A stretch of DNA of 64,000 bases from contig NZ_CP041244.1 of assembly GCF_006547145.1 (NCBI RefSeq), positions 6,696,001-6,760,000 on the forward strand, read 5' to 3'. Source of the DNA: Actinomadura sp. WMMA1423. GTDB lineage: Bacteria; Actinomycetota; Actinomycetes; Streptosporangiales; Streptosporangiaceae. This document shows positions 25,797-34,231 of the stretch, one piece after another. Made by a program: the position numbers and the translations under genes. The notes beneath the pieces were generated by a model, which had not been told where the DNA came from, made no database searches, and saw only the letters and a list, made by a program, of their open reading frames with translations. Position 1 is the stretch's first letter, and each line of letters opens with the position of its first letter.

Positions 25797-26938
25797 GCAC
25801 GGCTCCGCAGCGCCCCCGAAAGGGCGGCGACGACGCGTTCGAGGCCGTCGGCCGACAGCCCCGGATACATCGGCAGCGACAGCAGCTCCTCGCCGACCCG
25901 GTCGGTCACCGGCACCCGGGCGCACTCCTCGGCCCCCAGGATCTCCCGGTAGGCCGTCATCTGGTTCGCCGGGATGAAGTGCACGGACGTCGCGACGCCC
26001 GCCGCCTCCAGCTCGGCGATGATCGCGTCCCGGTCCGGCACGCGGACCTGGTAGAGGTGCCATGCGTGCTGGACGCCGTCCAGGTGGCGCTGGGGCAGCA
26101 CGAGGCCGGGCAGGTCCCCGAGCGCCGCGTCGTAGCGGGCCGCGATCTCGGCGCGTTCCCGCTGCCAGCCCGGCAGCGCCGCGAGCTGCGCCCGCCCGAT
26201 CGCCGCCTGGACGTCGGTCATGTTGGCCTTCAGCCCGAGCGTCCTCACGTCGTACCGCCAGCTCCCGCCGGGCAGGTACCGCCGCCACGAGTCCTTGCTC
26301 ATCCCGTGCAGCCGCATCGCGCGGACCCGGTCGGCGAACTCCCCGTCGCTGGAGGCCACCGCGCCGCCCTCGCCGATCGGCATGTTCTTGGTGGCATAGA
26401 AGGAGAAGCAGGCGGCGAACGACTCCGACCCGACCGGCCTGCCGCCGCGCGCGGCGCCGGGCCCGTGCGCCGCGTCCTCCACGACCCGCGTCCGGTCGAG
26501 GCCCGCCGCCTCGGCGAGCGCCGCGACGTCCACCGGGTAGCCGCCCTGGTTCTGGACGACCATCGCCGCGGGGGCGGTGCGGCCCGCCGCCGCCCTGACC
26601 GTCTCGGGGCTCGGGACCAGCGTGTCCTCGGCGATGTCGACCAGCACGGGACGGTGCCCCGCGTGCAGGATCGCGTTGATCGCGCCGCAGAACGTCAGGC
26701 TCGGCGTCAGCACCGCCGAACCCGGCGGAAGGTCCATCGCCCGCAGGCACAGCTCCAGCGCCGCCGTGCACGAGGAGACCGCGACGACGTGCGCGGCGCC
26801 CAGATGGTCGGCGAACTCCTGCTCGAACGCGGCCGTCTGCGGCCCCGTCGTGATCCAGCCCGAGTCGAGCACCTTGACGACGGCGTCGGAAACCTCACCG
26901 GAAACCGACGGAATCGTGAACGGAACGGACGCACTCAT
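25793..26938 (-). CDS. DegT/DnrJ/EryC1/StrS-family sugar aminotransferase
   Basis: 381 residues of the PLP-dependent sugar aminotransferase family. The pyridoxal lysine is Lys184 in YATKNMPIGEGG, and the ring-stacking/phosphate residues are in EDAAH (Asp155) and SSCTAALELCL. It aminates a nucleotide-linked keto-sugar, so the polymer probably contains an amino sugar. The gene starts 4 bases after the Wzz-like gene and is followed with overlap by the glycosyltransferase. Confidence 0.92.
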   Translation of the reverse strand: MSASVPFTIPSVSGEVSDAVVKVLDSGWITTGPQTAAFEQEFADHLGAAHVVAVSSCTAALELCLRAMDLPPGSAVLTPSLTFCGAINAILHAGHRPVLVDIAEDTLVPSPETVRAAAGRTAPAAMVVQNQGGYPVDVAALAEAAGLDRTRVVEDAAHGPGAARGGRPVGSESFAACFSFYATKNMPIGEGGAVASSDGEFADRVRAMRLHGMSKDSWRRYLPGGSWRYDVRTLGLKANMTDVQAAIGRAQLAALPGWQRERAEIAARYDAALGDLPGLVLPQRHLDGVQHAWHLYQVRVPDRDAIIAELEAAGVATSVHFIPANQMTAYREILGAEECARVPVTDRVGEELLSLPMYPGLSADGLERVVAALSGALRSRA

Positions 26939-26942
26939 CTGG

Positions 26943-28349
26943 TCACCCCTTGATCTTCCGGGACGCGGCGACGACGCCGAGCAGCGGCCAGCCGGACGCG
27001 GCGACCAGGTCGCGGACGGTCTCCAGCCCCGCGACCCTCGTCACCGGACCGACCACCACGACCACACCGGTGTCGTCGTCCGAACCGGGATCGATCTCCT
27101 CGAACGCGTGCACGTGGCAGAGCCGGCGCGCCTGGACCGCCTGACCGGCCTCCGAGGGAGACACCTCGGACTTCTTCGTCATCACGGTGGTGCCGGCGCC
27201 TGCCCGGACCACCGACGTGCTGCTCTTCCCGCCGCCGGGCCCACCGCTGTTGAGCGACGGCCCGTCCGCCCCGCGGTCCTCGCCGTCACCGCCCTTGCGG
27301 CTCTCCTCCTTGCCGCCGCCGCTCTTGCCGCCCTTGCCGGGGTCGTCGTCACCGGGCCGGGCCGTGACGATCTTCATCCCGTCCCCGTACACCGCGGACG
27401 CGACCGACGACACCGTCTCGGCCGGCAGCGGACCGGGCGCCCCGACCACCACGACCCGTCCGACGCCCTCCTTCTTCGCGGCGAGCCGGACGCGCCGCCC
27501 GAGGTCCGCGCGCTGCGCCGGTCCCCGGTCGGCCCAGCCGAGCAGCGGTACCCCGAGCCGCCGCGCGACCCGCCGCTGCCCCGGGATCGTGGGACGGGCC
27601 GTCTCCGTCACCACCGCGATCAGGATCCCGCCGACCAGCCCGACCAGGCCCGCGATCGCCGCCGTCATCACGACCGGGTTCCTGCGCGGCGCCAGCACCG
27701 CCGGCTGCACCACCGACGCCGTCCCGGCCGTCGACAGCTGCGTCTGCAGGTCGGACCGGTTCGACCGCAGGTCGGTGAGCTCCGCCTGCACCCGCTCGCG
27801 CTCGTTGGCGGCGCCGATGTCGGGGTCGGGCTGCCGGCCCGCCCGCCGCGACAGCGGTCCGAGCTGCTTCTCCAGCTTCCGGACGCGCTTGTCGATCTCG
27901 TCCATCTGCCGCCGGACCGAGCCCTGGTTGGACTCGTTGATCTCCTTGACGACCGCGGCGCCGATCGCGTCGGCCAGCCGCCGCGCCACGCCCGGGTCGC
28001 GGTCCTTCACCGTCAGCTCCACCACGGTGGACGTCCCGAGCCCGGTGACCTCGATCGCCTTCGCCGTCTTCACCGTCGAGCGGTCGACGTGCTGCTGCCG
28101 CAGGACCCCGCTCAGCAGGTTCTCGCTGGTCGCGAACGCCTTGACCTGGCTGACCACGATGGACACGCCCGCGTCCCCGGGGGCCGCGTCGGTCGCCCTG
28201 CTGCTCGCCTGCAACCGCGCCGCGGCCGTGGCCGGCGGCTCCCGCCCGTTCATGGCCAGCCCTACCAGGACCAGCGGAAGGACCGTCATGACCAGCAGGA
28301 CCGCCCAGTAACTCCGGACCACCCGCGCGGCGACTTCGTCGATCTCCAC
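26943..28349 (-). CDS. Wzz/CpsC-like polysaccharide co-polymerase
   Basis: 468 residues from GTG 28349, which has the strong ribosome site GGAGGGGGG; an ATG 21 codons upstream is less likely. There is an N-terminal membrane helix (RSYWAVLLVMTVLPLVLVGL), a periplasmic region with a coiled coil (ERERVQAELTDLRSNRSDLQ) and a second membrane helix (about VVMTAAIAGLVGLVGGILIA). The cytosolic tail looks like a remnant of the partner tyrosine-kinase domain but shows no Walker A motif. It should set chain length in polymer export. It is the first gene of the minus operon that runs to 19959. Confidence 0.82.
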   Translation of the reverse strand: MEIDEVAARVVRSYWAVLLVMTVLPLVLVGLAMNGREPPATAAARLQASSRATDAAPGDAGVSIVVSQVKAFATSENLLSGVLRQQHVDRSTVKTAKAIEVTGLGTSTVVELTVKDRDPGVARRLADAIGAAVVKEINESNQGSVRRQMDEIDKRVRKLEKQLGPLSRRAGRQPDPDIGAANERERVQAELTDLRSNRSDLQTQLSTAGTASVVQPAVLAPRRNPVVMTAAIAGLVGLVGGILIAVVTETARPTIPGQRRVARRLGVPLLGWADRGPAQRADLGRRVRLAAKKEGVGRVVVVGAPGPLPAETVSSVASAVYGDGMKIVTARPGDDDPGKGGKSGGGKEESRKGGDGEDRGADGPSLNSGGPGGGKSSTSVVRAGAGTTVMTKKSEVSPSEAGQAVQARRLCHVHAFEEIDPGSDDDTGVVVVVGPVTRVAGLETVRDLVAASGWPLLGVVAASRKIKG

Positions 28350-28458
28350 GATCCCCCCTCCGGCTCCGTCACGGCGAGCGTAGGAAGCCCCCAGGCCGGA
28401 GGGATCGTCCAAAGAACGACCCCGCCCTACGCCGTTTGCACCAGAGAGCCCCGAGCGG

Positions 28459-29112
28459 TCAGTACTCGTCCGAGGTGGGGCGCATCCCGGCGCGCATGGC
28501 GAGGGTGATCGCCTCCAGGGCGGAGTGCATGTCGAGCTTGGCCAGCAGGTTCTGCGTGTGGGTGCGGACGGTGTTGGCCGACAGGCACAGCCGTTCGGCG
28601 ATCTCCGCGCGGCCGAGGCCGTCCACCATGCACTGCAGGACCTCGCGCTCCCGCGGCGTCAGCTCGGCGATCACTCCGCCGCCGTCGTCCTCCCGCAGCC
28701 TCCGCAGCACCTCGCCGAGCACGTCCGGGGGTATCCAGCCGCCCTGCCGCGCCGCGGACCGGATCACCCGGGCGACGAGGTCGGCGCTCTCGGTCTTCTC
28801 CACCCAGGCCACGGCGCCGGTCCGGATCGCCCGCACCATCGCGTCGACGTCGCTCATCGCGGTCAGCATCACGACCCGGACGTCGGGGTACCGCTTGCGG
28901 ACCCGGTCCAGGACATCGAGGCCGCTCTCGGTGTCCAGCGTCATGTCGAGGACGATCACCCGCGGGCGCTCGGCGGCGGTCAGCGCCAGGGCGCGCCGCA
29001 CGTCGGCGGCGATCGGCAGGATCACCAGATCGGGCTCGCACCCGAGGCGAGCCGCGAGGGCCTCGGCGAAGAGCGCGTGATCGTCCACGATGAGGACGCG
29101 GATCGGTTCCAT
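28459..29112 (-). CDS. orphan LuxR-family response regulator
   Basis: 217 residues: receiver domain with phospho-acceptor Asp56 (VIVLDMTLD) and Lys in VEKTES, then a LuxR helix-turn-helix (LTPREREVLQCMVDGLGRAE). ATG 29112 starts the conserved fold; an upstream ATG in the same frame adds 80 Arg-rich residues of no family. No histidine kinase is adjacent. It stands just upstream of the Wzz-like gene on the same strand and divergent from galE, so control of polysaccharide synthesis is a reasonable guess. Confidence 0.9.
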   Translation of the reverse strand: MEPIRVLIVDDHALFAEALAARLGCEPDLVILPIAADVRRALALTAAERPRVIVLDMTLDTESGLDVLDRVRKRYPDVRVVMLTAMSDVDAMVRAIRTGAVAWVEKTESADLVARVIRSAARQGGWIPPDVLGEVLRRLREDDGGGVIAELTPREREVLQCMVDGLGRAEIAERLCLSANTVRTHTQNLLAKLDMHSALEAITLAMRAGMRPTSDEY

Positions 29113-29381
29113 GTACCGACCATGACCGCTGCGCGGGCGCGGCGGATCCTGCAAACGCTGTACTTCGTTTCGGCCGTCCGATTGGCGCGTGCACGCTCGG
29201 TGACCCCGGCGGGGGCGCCGGGGCCGGGGGAGGACTCGTGCGCGGACGGCGGCCGGGCCCGCCCGGTTCACGCGCGTCCGGAGCCGGTCACCGCGACCGC
29301 GAGACATTGACCATCGGCGGCCGGCTGCCGATCGTTGTGGCTTGAAACTCAAGGGGACGCACTGGCCTGCAGGGATGCCAC

Positions 29382-30386
29382 ATGAAAGTGCTGATCACAG
29401 GGGGAGCCGGCTTCATCGGCAGCACGATCGCCTCCGCCTTCGCCGAACGCGGGGTCACCCCCGTGGTGCTCGACAGCCTCATCACCGGACGGCAGGAGTT
29501 CACCGCCGGAAAGGTCTTCTACCAGGGCGACATCGGGGACGGGGACCTGGTCGACGAGATCTTCCGCGACCATCCCGACATCGCCCTGACCGTGCACTGC
29601 GCCGCGCTGATCGTGGTGCCCGACTCGATGGCGGACCCGCTGCGCTACTACCGGGTCAACCTGTCGAAGACCCTCGATCTCGCCGGCCACCTCGTCCGCA
29701 ACGGCTGCGATCGGATGATCTTCGCGTCCACCGCGGGGATGTACCGCCCGGCGGCCGACCTTTCGGTCACCGAGACGTCCGAGCTGGAACCGCAGAACCC
29801 CTACACCCGCTCGAAGATGATGGCGGAGCTGCTCCTCCAGGACTTCTGCAAGGCGTACGGGCTGCGCGTGATCTCGCTTCGCTACCTCAACCCGATCGGC
29901 GCCGACCCGAGGCTCCGCACCGGGCTGCAGAACAGCAAGCCGACCCACGCCCTCGGCAAGATGATCGAGTGCTACTCGCTCGGCGTCCCCTTCAAGATCA
30001 CGGGGGTGGACTGGGAGACCCGCGACGGCACCGCGATCCGCGACTACATCCACGTCTGGGACATCGCCCGCGCCTTCCACGCGGCCGCCGCCCGCTTCGA
30101 CTCCATCATCCCGCCGGTCGGCGACCACCCCCGCTACGAAGTGATCAACCTCGGAACCGGCGACGGCACCACCGTCCGCGAACTCGTCGCCGCCTTCCGC
30201 GAGGTCGTCGGCGACTCCTTCCGGGCCGAGGACGCCCCCGCCCGCCCCGGCGACGTCGTCGGCGCCTACGTCGTCCCGGCCAAGGCCTGGGAACTGCTCG
30301 CCTGGAAGCCCGAGTACACCGTCGAGGACGCCATCCGCCACTCCCTCCAATGGGCCGACCGCCGCCGAGGCCTGGACGTGGCCTGA
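29382..30386 (+). CDS. galE: NAD-dependent UDP-sugar 4-epimerase (GalE-like)
   Basis: 334 residues of the extended short-chain dehydrogenase family. The NAD-binding GGAGFIG is at residues 7-13, the catalytic Ser/Thr at 116-117 (ASTAGMY) and the YxxxK pair at Tyr141/Lys145. RYLNPIGADP and RDYIHVWDIA segments match UDP-glucose 4-epimerases. It would supply UDP-galactose or a related donor to the divergent polysaccharide operon. AGGGA precedes the ATG. The exact sugar is not proven by sequence alone. Confidence 0.9.
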   Translation: MKVLITGGAGFIGSTIASAFAERGVTPVVLDSLITGRQEFTAGKVFYQGDIGDGDLVDEIFRDHPDIALTVHCAALIVVPDSMADPLRYYRVNLSKTLDLAGHLVRNGCDRMIFASTAGMYRPAADLSVTETSELEPQNPYTRSKMMAELLLQDFCKAYGLRVISLRYLNPIGADPRLRTGLQNSKPTHALGKMIECYSLGVPFKITGVDWETRDGTAIRDYIHVWDIARAFHAAAARFDSIIPPVGDHPRYEVINLGTGDGTTVRELVAAFREVVGDSFRAEDAPARPGDVVGAYVVPAKAWELLAWKPEYTVEDAIRHSLQWADRRRGLDVA

Positions 30387-30397
30387 CCCCCCCGACC

Positions 30398-30437
30398 CGT
30401 CCGGTCACCCCACCTTCCGCTCAGGGGTGACCGGACG
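30398..30437. terminator. 14-base-pair hairpin after galE
   Basis: CGTCCGGTCACCCC pairs perfectly with GGGGTGACCGGACG across a 12-base loop, 12 bases after the galE stop. No U-tract follows. Confidence 0.75.
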
Positions 30438-30620
30438 ACTCCGCTTTCAGTGGCATGGCCATGGCGGATCGCCGCCCCTTGCCAATTCCGTTTCCGGCTT
30501 ACCCTGTCTCGTCCTTTCCGTCTGGCTGAGGCAAATGGATACCGCTTTGTGACGGTTGACGCAGTGCGGAGCGCGCTTGCGGCGTTAATGTGATCGCCCG
30601 GATCAGGAAGGCGGGTGTCC

Positions 30621-30992
30621 GTGGGTGTCGCACGTGCCAAGAACTGGGTGCCGAACAGGCCGGTGCAGGATTCCCGGCTGGCGTGGGAGGCCGCGGTCCC
30701 TGAACTGCGCCGCCGGGCGAACCCGTGGTGGGCGGTGCCACTGAGGATCCTTGGCGCGGCGGTCCCCATGGGGCCGAGGCACAAGCACGTTCCCGGCGGT
30801 CCCACCGGCTATGCCCGGGAGATCGGCCAGGAGGCGTCCGGTGGACGGCTCAAGCAGTTCGCCATTCCGGTCGATGTCGTTTCCGAACGGCTGAGCCCGG
30901 ACGAGCGGAGACTCCTGCGGGCCGAAGGAGAACTCCCCGACTGGTTCTTCGACGCCGTGGAAGAGGAACGCCGCGTCCGAAAGAACCGCTGA
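30621..30992 (+). CDS. hypothetical protein, 123 aa
   Basis: I do not recognise a family. The product is basic at its N-terminus (VARAKNWVPNRP), has a Trp-rich amphipathic stretch (RRANPWWAVPLRILGAAVP) and an acidic C-terminal helix (DWFFDAVEEERR). GTG 30621 has AGGAAGG at a proper distance; GTG 30615 is two codons upstream. It stands alone between two hairpin-bounded units, with about 220 bases of gene-free sequence on either side. Codon use fits a real gene. Confidence 0.55.
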   Translation: MGVARAKNWVPNRPVQDSRLAWEAAVPELRRRANPWWAVPLRILGAAVPMGPRHKHVPGGPTGYAREIGQEASGGRLKQFAIPVDVVSERLSPDERRLLRAEGELPDWFFDAVEEERRVRKNR

Positions 30993-31215
30993 GACGTCTG
31001 CGCAGCGGGACGTCAGGGGCATCGGAAGTGCGGCTCGATGGGCGCAGGGTCCGGACTTCGGCGCCGTCATCGTGCCCAAGCGTCCATTTTTGTAGCCGTG
31101 AGCCATCGGTTGCCGGATCCGCTTCGTCCGCTGTGAAGATCGGTGTGTAAGAGGGGCCGCCCCGCCGGGAGTACTGGGTGAAGGTCAGTCACCCACTCAT
31201 CGAAGGCAGGGGCGG

Positions 31216-31764
31216 ATGGACGATCCCCGAAAACGCTTCGTCGATCTCTACGACGAGAACTACCGGCGTGTGCTGGCGTACGCGCTGACCCGGACCGAGC
31301 CGCATACGGCCGAGGACGTCGCCAGCGAGACGTTCCTCATCGCCTGGCGGCGCCTGGCCGACATGAGCGAGCCCGAGCTTCCGTGGCTGCTGGGCGTGGC
31401 CCGAAACCTGCTGCACAAGCAGCGGGCAGGCGGCTACCGGCGCCACGCGCTCGCCGACCGGGTCGCCGCCATGACCGGCGACGCGGACCTCGTCGCGTGG
31501 GACGTGGCCGAGCACGTCGTCGAGCGCGACAGCGCCGTCGCCGCCCTGGCCGTGATGTCCGAGAAGGACCTCGAGGTGCTCACCCTCGTCACCTGGCACG
31601 GCCTGACGCCGCGCGAGGCCGCCAAGGTCGTCGGCTGCTCGACGGCGACGTTCCAGGTCCGCCTGCACCGGGCCCGCCGGCGGCTTGTGAAGGCCCTCGA
31701 CAACGCCCCCGCGCAGCGTGACCGTCCTTCCGTCACCGGCAACGCCGTGCGGGTGACCCGATGA
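31216..31764 (+). CDS. ECF-type RNA polymerase sigma factor
   Basis: 182 residues. Region 2 is near residues 8-75 (YDENYRRVLAYALTRTEPHTAEDVASETFLIAWRR split by the usual -10 recognition helix), and region 4 is near 112-165 (LEVLTLVTWHGLTPREAAKVVGCS with a helix-turn-helix). There is no region 3 and no C-terminal extension. AGGCAGGGG precedes the ATG. The stop overlaps the start of the next gene by 4 bases, so the two products are probably functionally paired. Its regulon is unknown. Confidence 0.93.
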   Translation: MDDPRKRFVDLYDENYRRVLAYALTRTEPHTAEDVASETFLIAWRRLADMSEPELPWLLGVARNLLHKQRAGGYRRHALADRVAAMTGDADLVAWDVAEHVVERDSAVAALAVMSEKDLEVLTLVTWHGLTPREAAKVVGCSTATFQVRLHRARRRLVKALDNAPAQRDRPSVTGNAVRVTR

Positions 31765-32882
31765 ACTTCGGAGAAGACATGAACCGCAACCCCGACAGCA
31801 CCCTCCGAGCGCTGAGGCCCACGGCCCTCGACGACCTCCCCGCCGAGTCCTACGCACGCCGCCGCGAGCAGGACATCGCCCGCGCCCTCGCCGCCACGTC
31901 CGAGGAGACCATGCCCGGCACCGTCCGGCGCCGTATGCCGCGGGTCCTGATCGCGGGACTGGCGGCGGGTGCGGTCGCCGCCGCGGCGGCCGGCGTCATC
32001 GTCGCCACCGACGACTCCGGCGGCACCCGGACGCCCGCGCCGGCCGCATCGCAGCAGTTGGACGCGCGTACGGTCCTGCTGGCCAGTGCCGAGGGCGCGG
32101 CCAAGGCCCCTTTGACGACCGGGGCCTACTGGTACACCCGGGAACGCGAGACCCGCCTCGCCGGTCCCCTCAAGAACCGGTCTCCCCGCGGTGAGGGTGG
32201 GGCGAAGAAGCGGGTGAGCAAGTCTCCGCCGGTGACCGCCTACGTGAGCACGACGCAGGAGACGTGGAGCGGCCGGGATCGCCGCGACCGCACGATCACC
32301 GGCATCGACCGGAAGATCACCTTCCCGAACGCGGCCGAGGAGGCCAGGTGGAAGGCGCTGGGCTCGCCGGAACTGGAGTCGTGGTCGGCCAAGCGGCACG
32401 TCAATGACTACGACTTCTCGGACATCAAGCTCACCAAGCCCCAGCAGAACATGACGGTCTCCGCACTGACCACGCTGCCGTCCGACCCCAAGGCCCTGGA
32501 GAAGGCCTTGCGAGGGTGGTACAAGGACGAGAACCAGGTGTCGGTCGAGCATGACGGTGTGCCGATGTCGGGAGATTTCGCCCAGTACGTCTTCGGCACG
32601 GCCCAGGACCTGCTGGCGGGCCCGATCACGCCCGCCACGAAGAGCGCGCTCTTCCGGCTGCTCGCCAAGCAGCCCGGAATCACCTACCTCGGGACGGGCA
32701 CCGACCGCCTCGGCCGCAAGGGCGCGGTCATCGCCCAGAAGGGCGAGGCGGAGATCCGCCTGATCATCGATCCGAAGACCGGCCGGCTCCTCGAACAGGA
32801 CTCGGGCGACCGCAAGTCCCCCTCCCTGGTCATGACCTACCAGACGATGGGCTGGGTGAACCGCCTCAGCGACCGCCCCTGA
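31761..32882 (+). CDS. CU044_5270-family membrane protein, probable partner of the ECF sigma factor
   Basis: 373 residues. A short cytosolic N-terminus with Arg-rich helices (ESYARRREQDIARAL) precedes one membrane helix (about 60-83, GLAAGAVAAAAAGVIVA). A large outer domain with a YWYTRERETRL segment follows. Actinomycete genomes commonly place this family next to an ECF sigma gene, and an anti-sigma role has been assumed but not shown for most. The 4-base overlap with the sigma gene supports a pair here. No zinc-binding HxxxCxxC motif is seen. Confidence 0.8.
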   Translation: MNFGEDMNRNPDSTLRALRPTALDDLPAESYARRREQDIARALAATSEETMPGTVRRRMPRVLIAGLAAGAVAAAAAGVIVATDDSGGTRTPAPAASQQLDARTVLLASAEGAAKAPLTTGAYWYTRERETRLAGPLKNRSPRGEGGAKKRVSKSPPVTAYVSTTQETWSGRDRRDRTITGIDRKITFPNAAEEARWKALGSPELESWSAKRHVNDYDFSDIKLTKPQQNMTVSALTTLPSDPKALEKALRGWYKDENQVSVEHDGVPMSGDFAQYVFGTAQDLLAGPITPATKSALFRLLAKQPGITYLGTGTDRLGRKGAVIAQKGEAEIRLIIDPKTGRLLEQDSGDRKSPSLVMTYQTMGWVNRLSDRP

Positions 32883-32893
32883 ACCCGCTGACG

Positions 32894-32926
32894 CAGCCCG
32901 GGACCGCTCGAAGCGGTCCCGGGCTG
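32894..32926 (+). terminator. 15-base-pair hairpin terminator
   Basis: CAGCCCGGGACCGCT and AGCGGTCCCGGGCTG form a perfect stem with a CGA loop, 12 bases after the CU044_5270-family gene. Confidence 0.85.
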
Positions 32927-33050
32927 AGGGCTTCGCAGCTCAGGCCAGGCCGTGCCTACGAGGCGCGACCTGAGCCCTCGGCGAACTCGTCCTCGGTGAA
33001 GCTGTCGGCCACCGTTCCGCGATACCCATCGACAAGGGAGAAAACCAATG

Positions 33051-33070
33051 ATAGTTTGCGTGCAATCTAT
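33051..33070 (+). promoter_or_regulatory. palindromic operator (site 1 of three), ahead of the DUF1152 operon
   Basis: A 20-base imperfect palindrome, ATAGTTTGCGTGCAATCTAT, with core TTGCGTGCAA at 33056-33065 and ATAG/CTAT arms. A -10-like TATTTG starts three bases after the core (33068). The same core and the same distance to a TAT box occur at 35931-35940. The gene starts 25 bases downstream. The MarR protein encoded at 35241 is the likely binder (inference). Confidence 0.6.
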
Positions 33071-33094
33071 TTGAGGGAAGGGCGACAGGCTCCT

Positions 33095-34081
33095 ATGGGT
33101 GTGACGACCAGCACTATCGAAGAAGCGGCTCGGCAGGCGAGGACCGCCATCGTCATGGGGCACGGCGGGGGCAGCGACTGCCTCGTCGCGAGCCTGGTGG
33201 GCGACTGGCTCACCCGCATGGGCGTGGAGCGCGTCGTCCTCGGCGGCGTCGCGTGCCAGTGGTGGCTTCCGCCGGGCGAGGAGCGCGTCGGGCTGAAGAG
33301 CGTCCTCGGTCCGGACTTCTACGAGCCGACCGACCTGGCGGGCGCCAAGCCGCTCAACGACTACGCGGTCATCGTCGGTGAGGACGCCTCGATCGAGGGC
33401 CGGGCGCCGCACGAGGCGACCGCCGCCCGCAACTTCGGGGGCGAGGCGTTCATCATCTCTCTGCGCGGCGGCGGCCAGGGCGTCGGCGCGGGACTGAAGG
33501 CCGTCATCGAGCACTATGGCGCCGACCTGCTCGTGAGCGTCGACGTCGGCTCCGACACCCTGTCGACAGGCGACGAGATCCGCCCGACCCAGACCTCGCT
33601 CGCCGACCACCTCACGCTCTCGGGCCTGCTCCAGCAGGACATCGTGACCTACTTCGCGCTCGCCGGATACGGCCTTGACGCCGAGATGGAACTCGAGGAG
33701 CTCGACGGGAACCTCGGTACGGCGATCCGCGGAGGATCCTTCCGCGGCGTCATCGGCGCGAGCTACCCCGCCCTGGAGAAGGTCCGCGACCTGCACGCCC
33801 AGGCGCACGACCCGATCGGGAGCCTGGTGATCAAGGCCGGGCTGGGCGAGTTCGGCCTGGAGAGGGTGTTCAAGAGCAACCCGTTCGGTGAGGTCGCACG
33901 GATCGGGCCGTCAGCCGTGCCGATCTGGGTCTTCGACCCGGTGCTGGTGACCGAGCTCGTCGCGAAGCACGCCGCGGAACTGATCTCGACGACGTCCCTC
34001 GCGAATGCCGAGGACGTGTACCGGTCGCTGGGCCGAATCCCGGAGACGGGCCTGCTCCGCTTCATCGACTACGCCCGGTAG
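33095..34081 (+). CDS. DUF1152 domain protein
   Basis: 328 residues. The N-terminus has a glycine-rich loop VMGHGGGSDCLVASLVGDWL, and further on come DYAVIVGEDASIEG and LLVSVDVGSDTLS. These features fit the DUF1152 family, whose members are predicted nucleotide- or metabolite-binding proteins without a defined reaction. ATG 33095 begins the conserved fold; an in-frame ATG at 32996 would run through the operator. It leads an operon with a non-heme iron oxygenase and a MarR regulator. The operator suggests it serves the same catabolic programme as the ABC importer downstream. Confidence 0.75.
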   Translation: MGVTTSTIEEAARQARTAIVMGHGGGSDCLVASLVGDWLTRMGVERVVLGGVACQWWLPPGEERVGLKSVLGPDFYEPTDLAGAKPLNDYAVIVGEDASIEGRAPHEATAARNFGGEAFIISLRGGGQGVGAGLKAVIEHYGADLLVSVDVGSDTLSTGDEIRPTQTSLADHLTLSGLLQQDIVTYFALAGYGLDAEMELEELDGNLGTAIRGGSFRGVIGASYPALEKVRDLHAQAHDPIGSLVIKAGLGEFGLERVFKSNPFGEVARIGPSAVPIWVFDPVLVTELVAKHAAELISTTSLANAEDVYRSLGRIPETGLLRFIDYAR

Positions 34082-34124
34082 CGGCAGGGCGTCCAGCGGC
34101 GCTTGGACGGTTCGGCGGTAAGGA

Positions 34125-34146
34125 GCCGCGCGCGGTGGCGCGCGGC
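34125..34146 (+). terminator. intergenic hairpin between the DUF1152 and oxygenase genes
   Basis: GCCGCGCGC and GCGCGCGGC form a perfect 9-base-pair stem around GGTG. It may attenuate read-through or stabilise the upstream message; there is no U-tract. Confidence 0.45.
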
Positions 34147-34231
34147 CGCACCGAATGCCGGCCGGCGAGCCGCGGCCCTTCACGCCGGCCCCGACCAGTG
34201 CACCTCAGCGTGAGAAAGGACGGAAACGGGC

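Noticed and set aside
29120..29310. Possible small plus-strand gene between the LuxR regulator and galE
   Set aside because: It lacks a ribosome site and codes for a low-complexity Arg/Ala/Pro product; the region is better explained as a divergent promoter.
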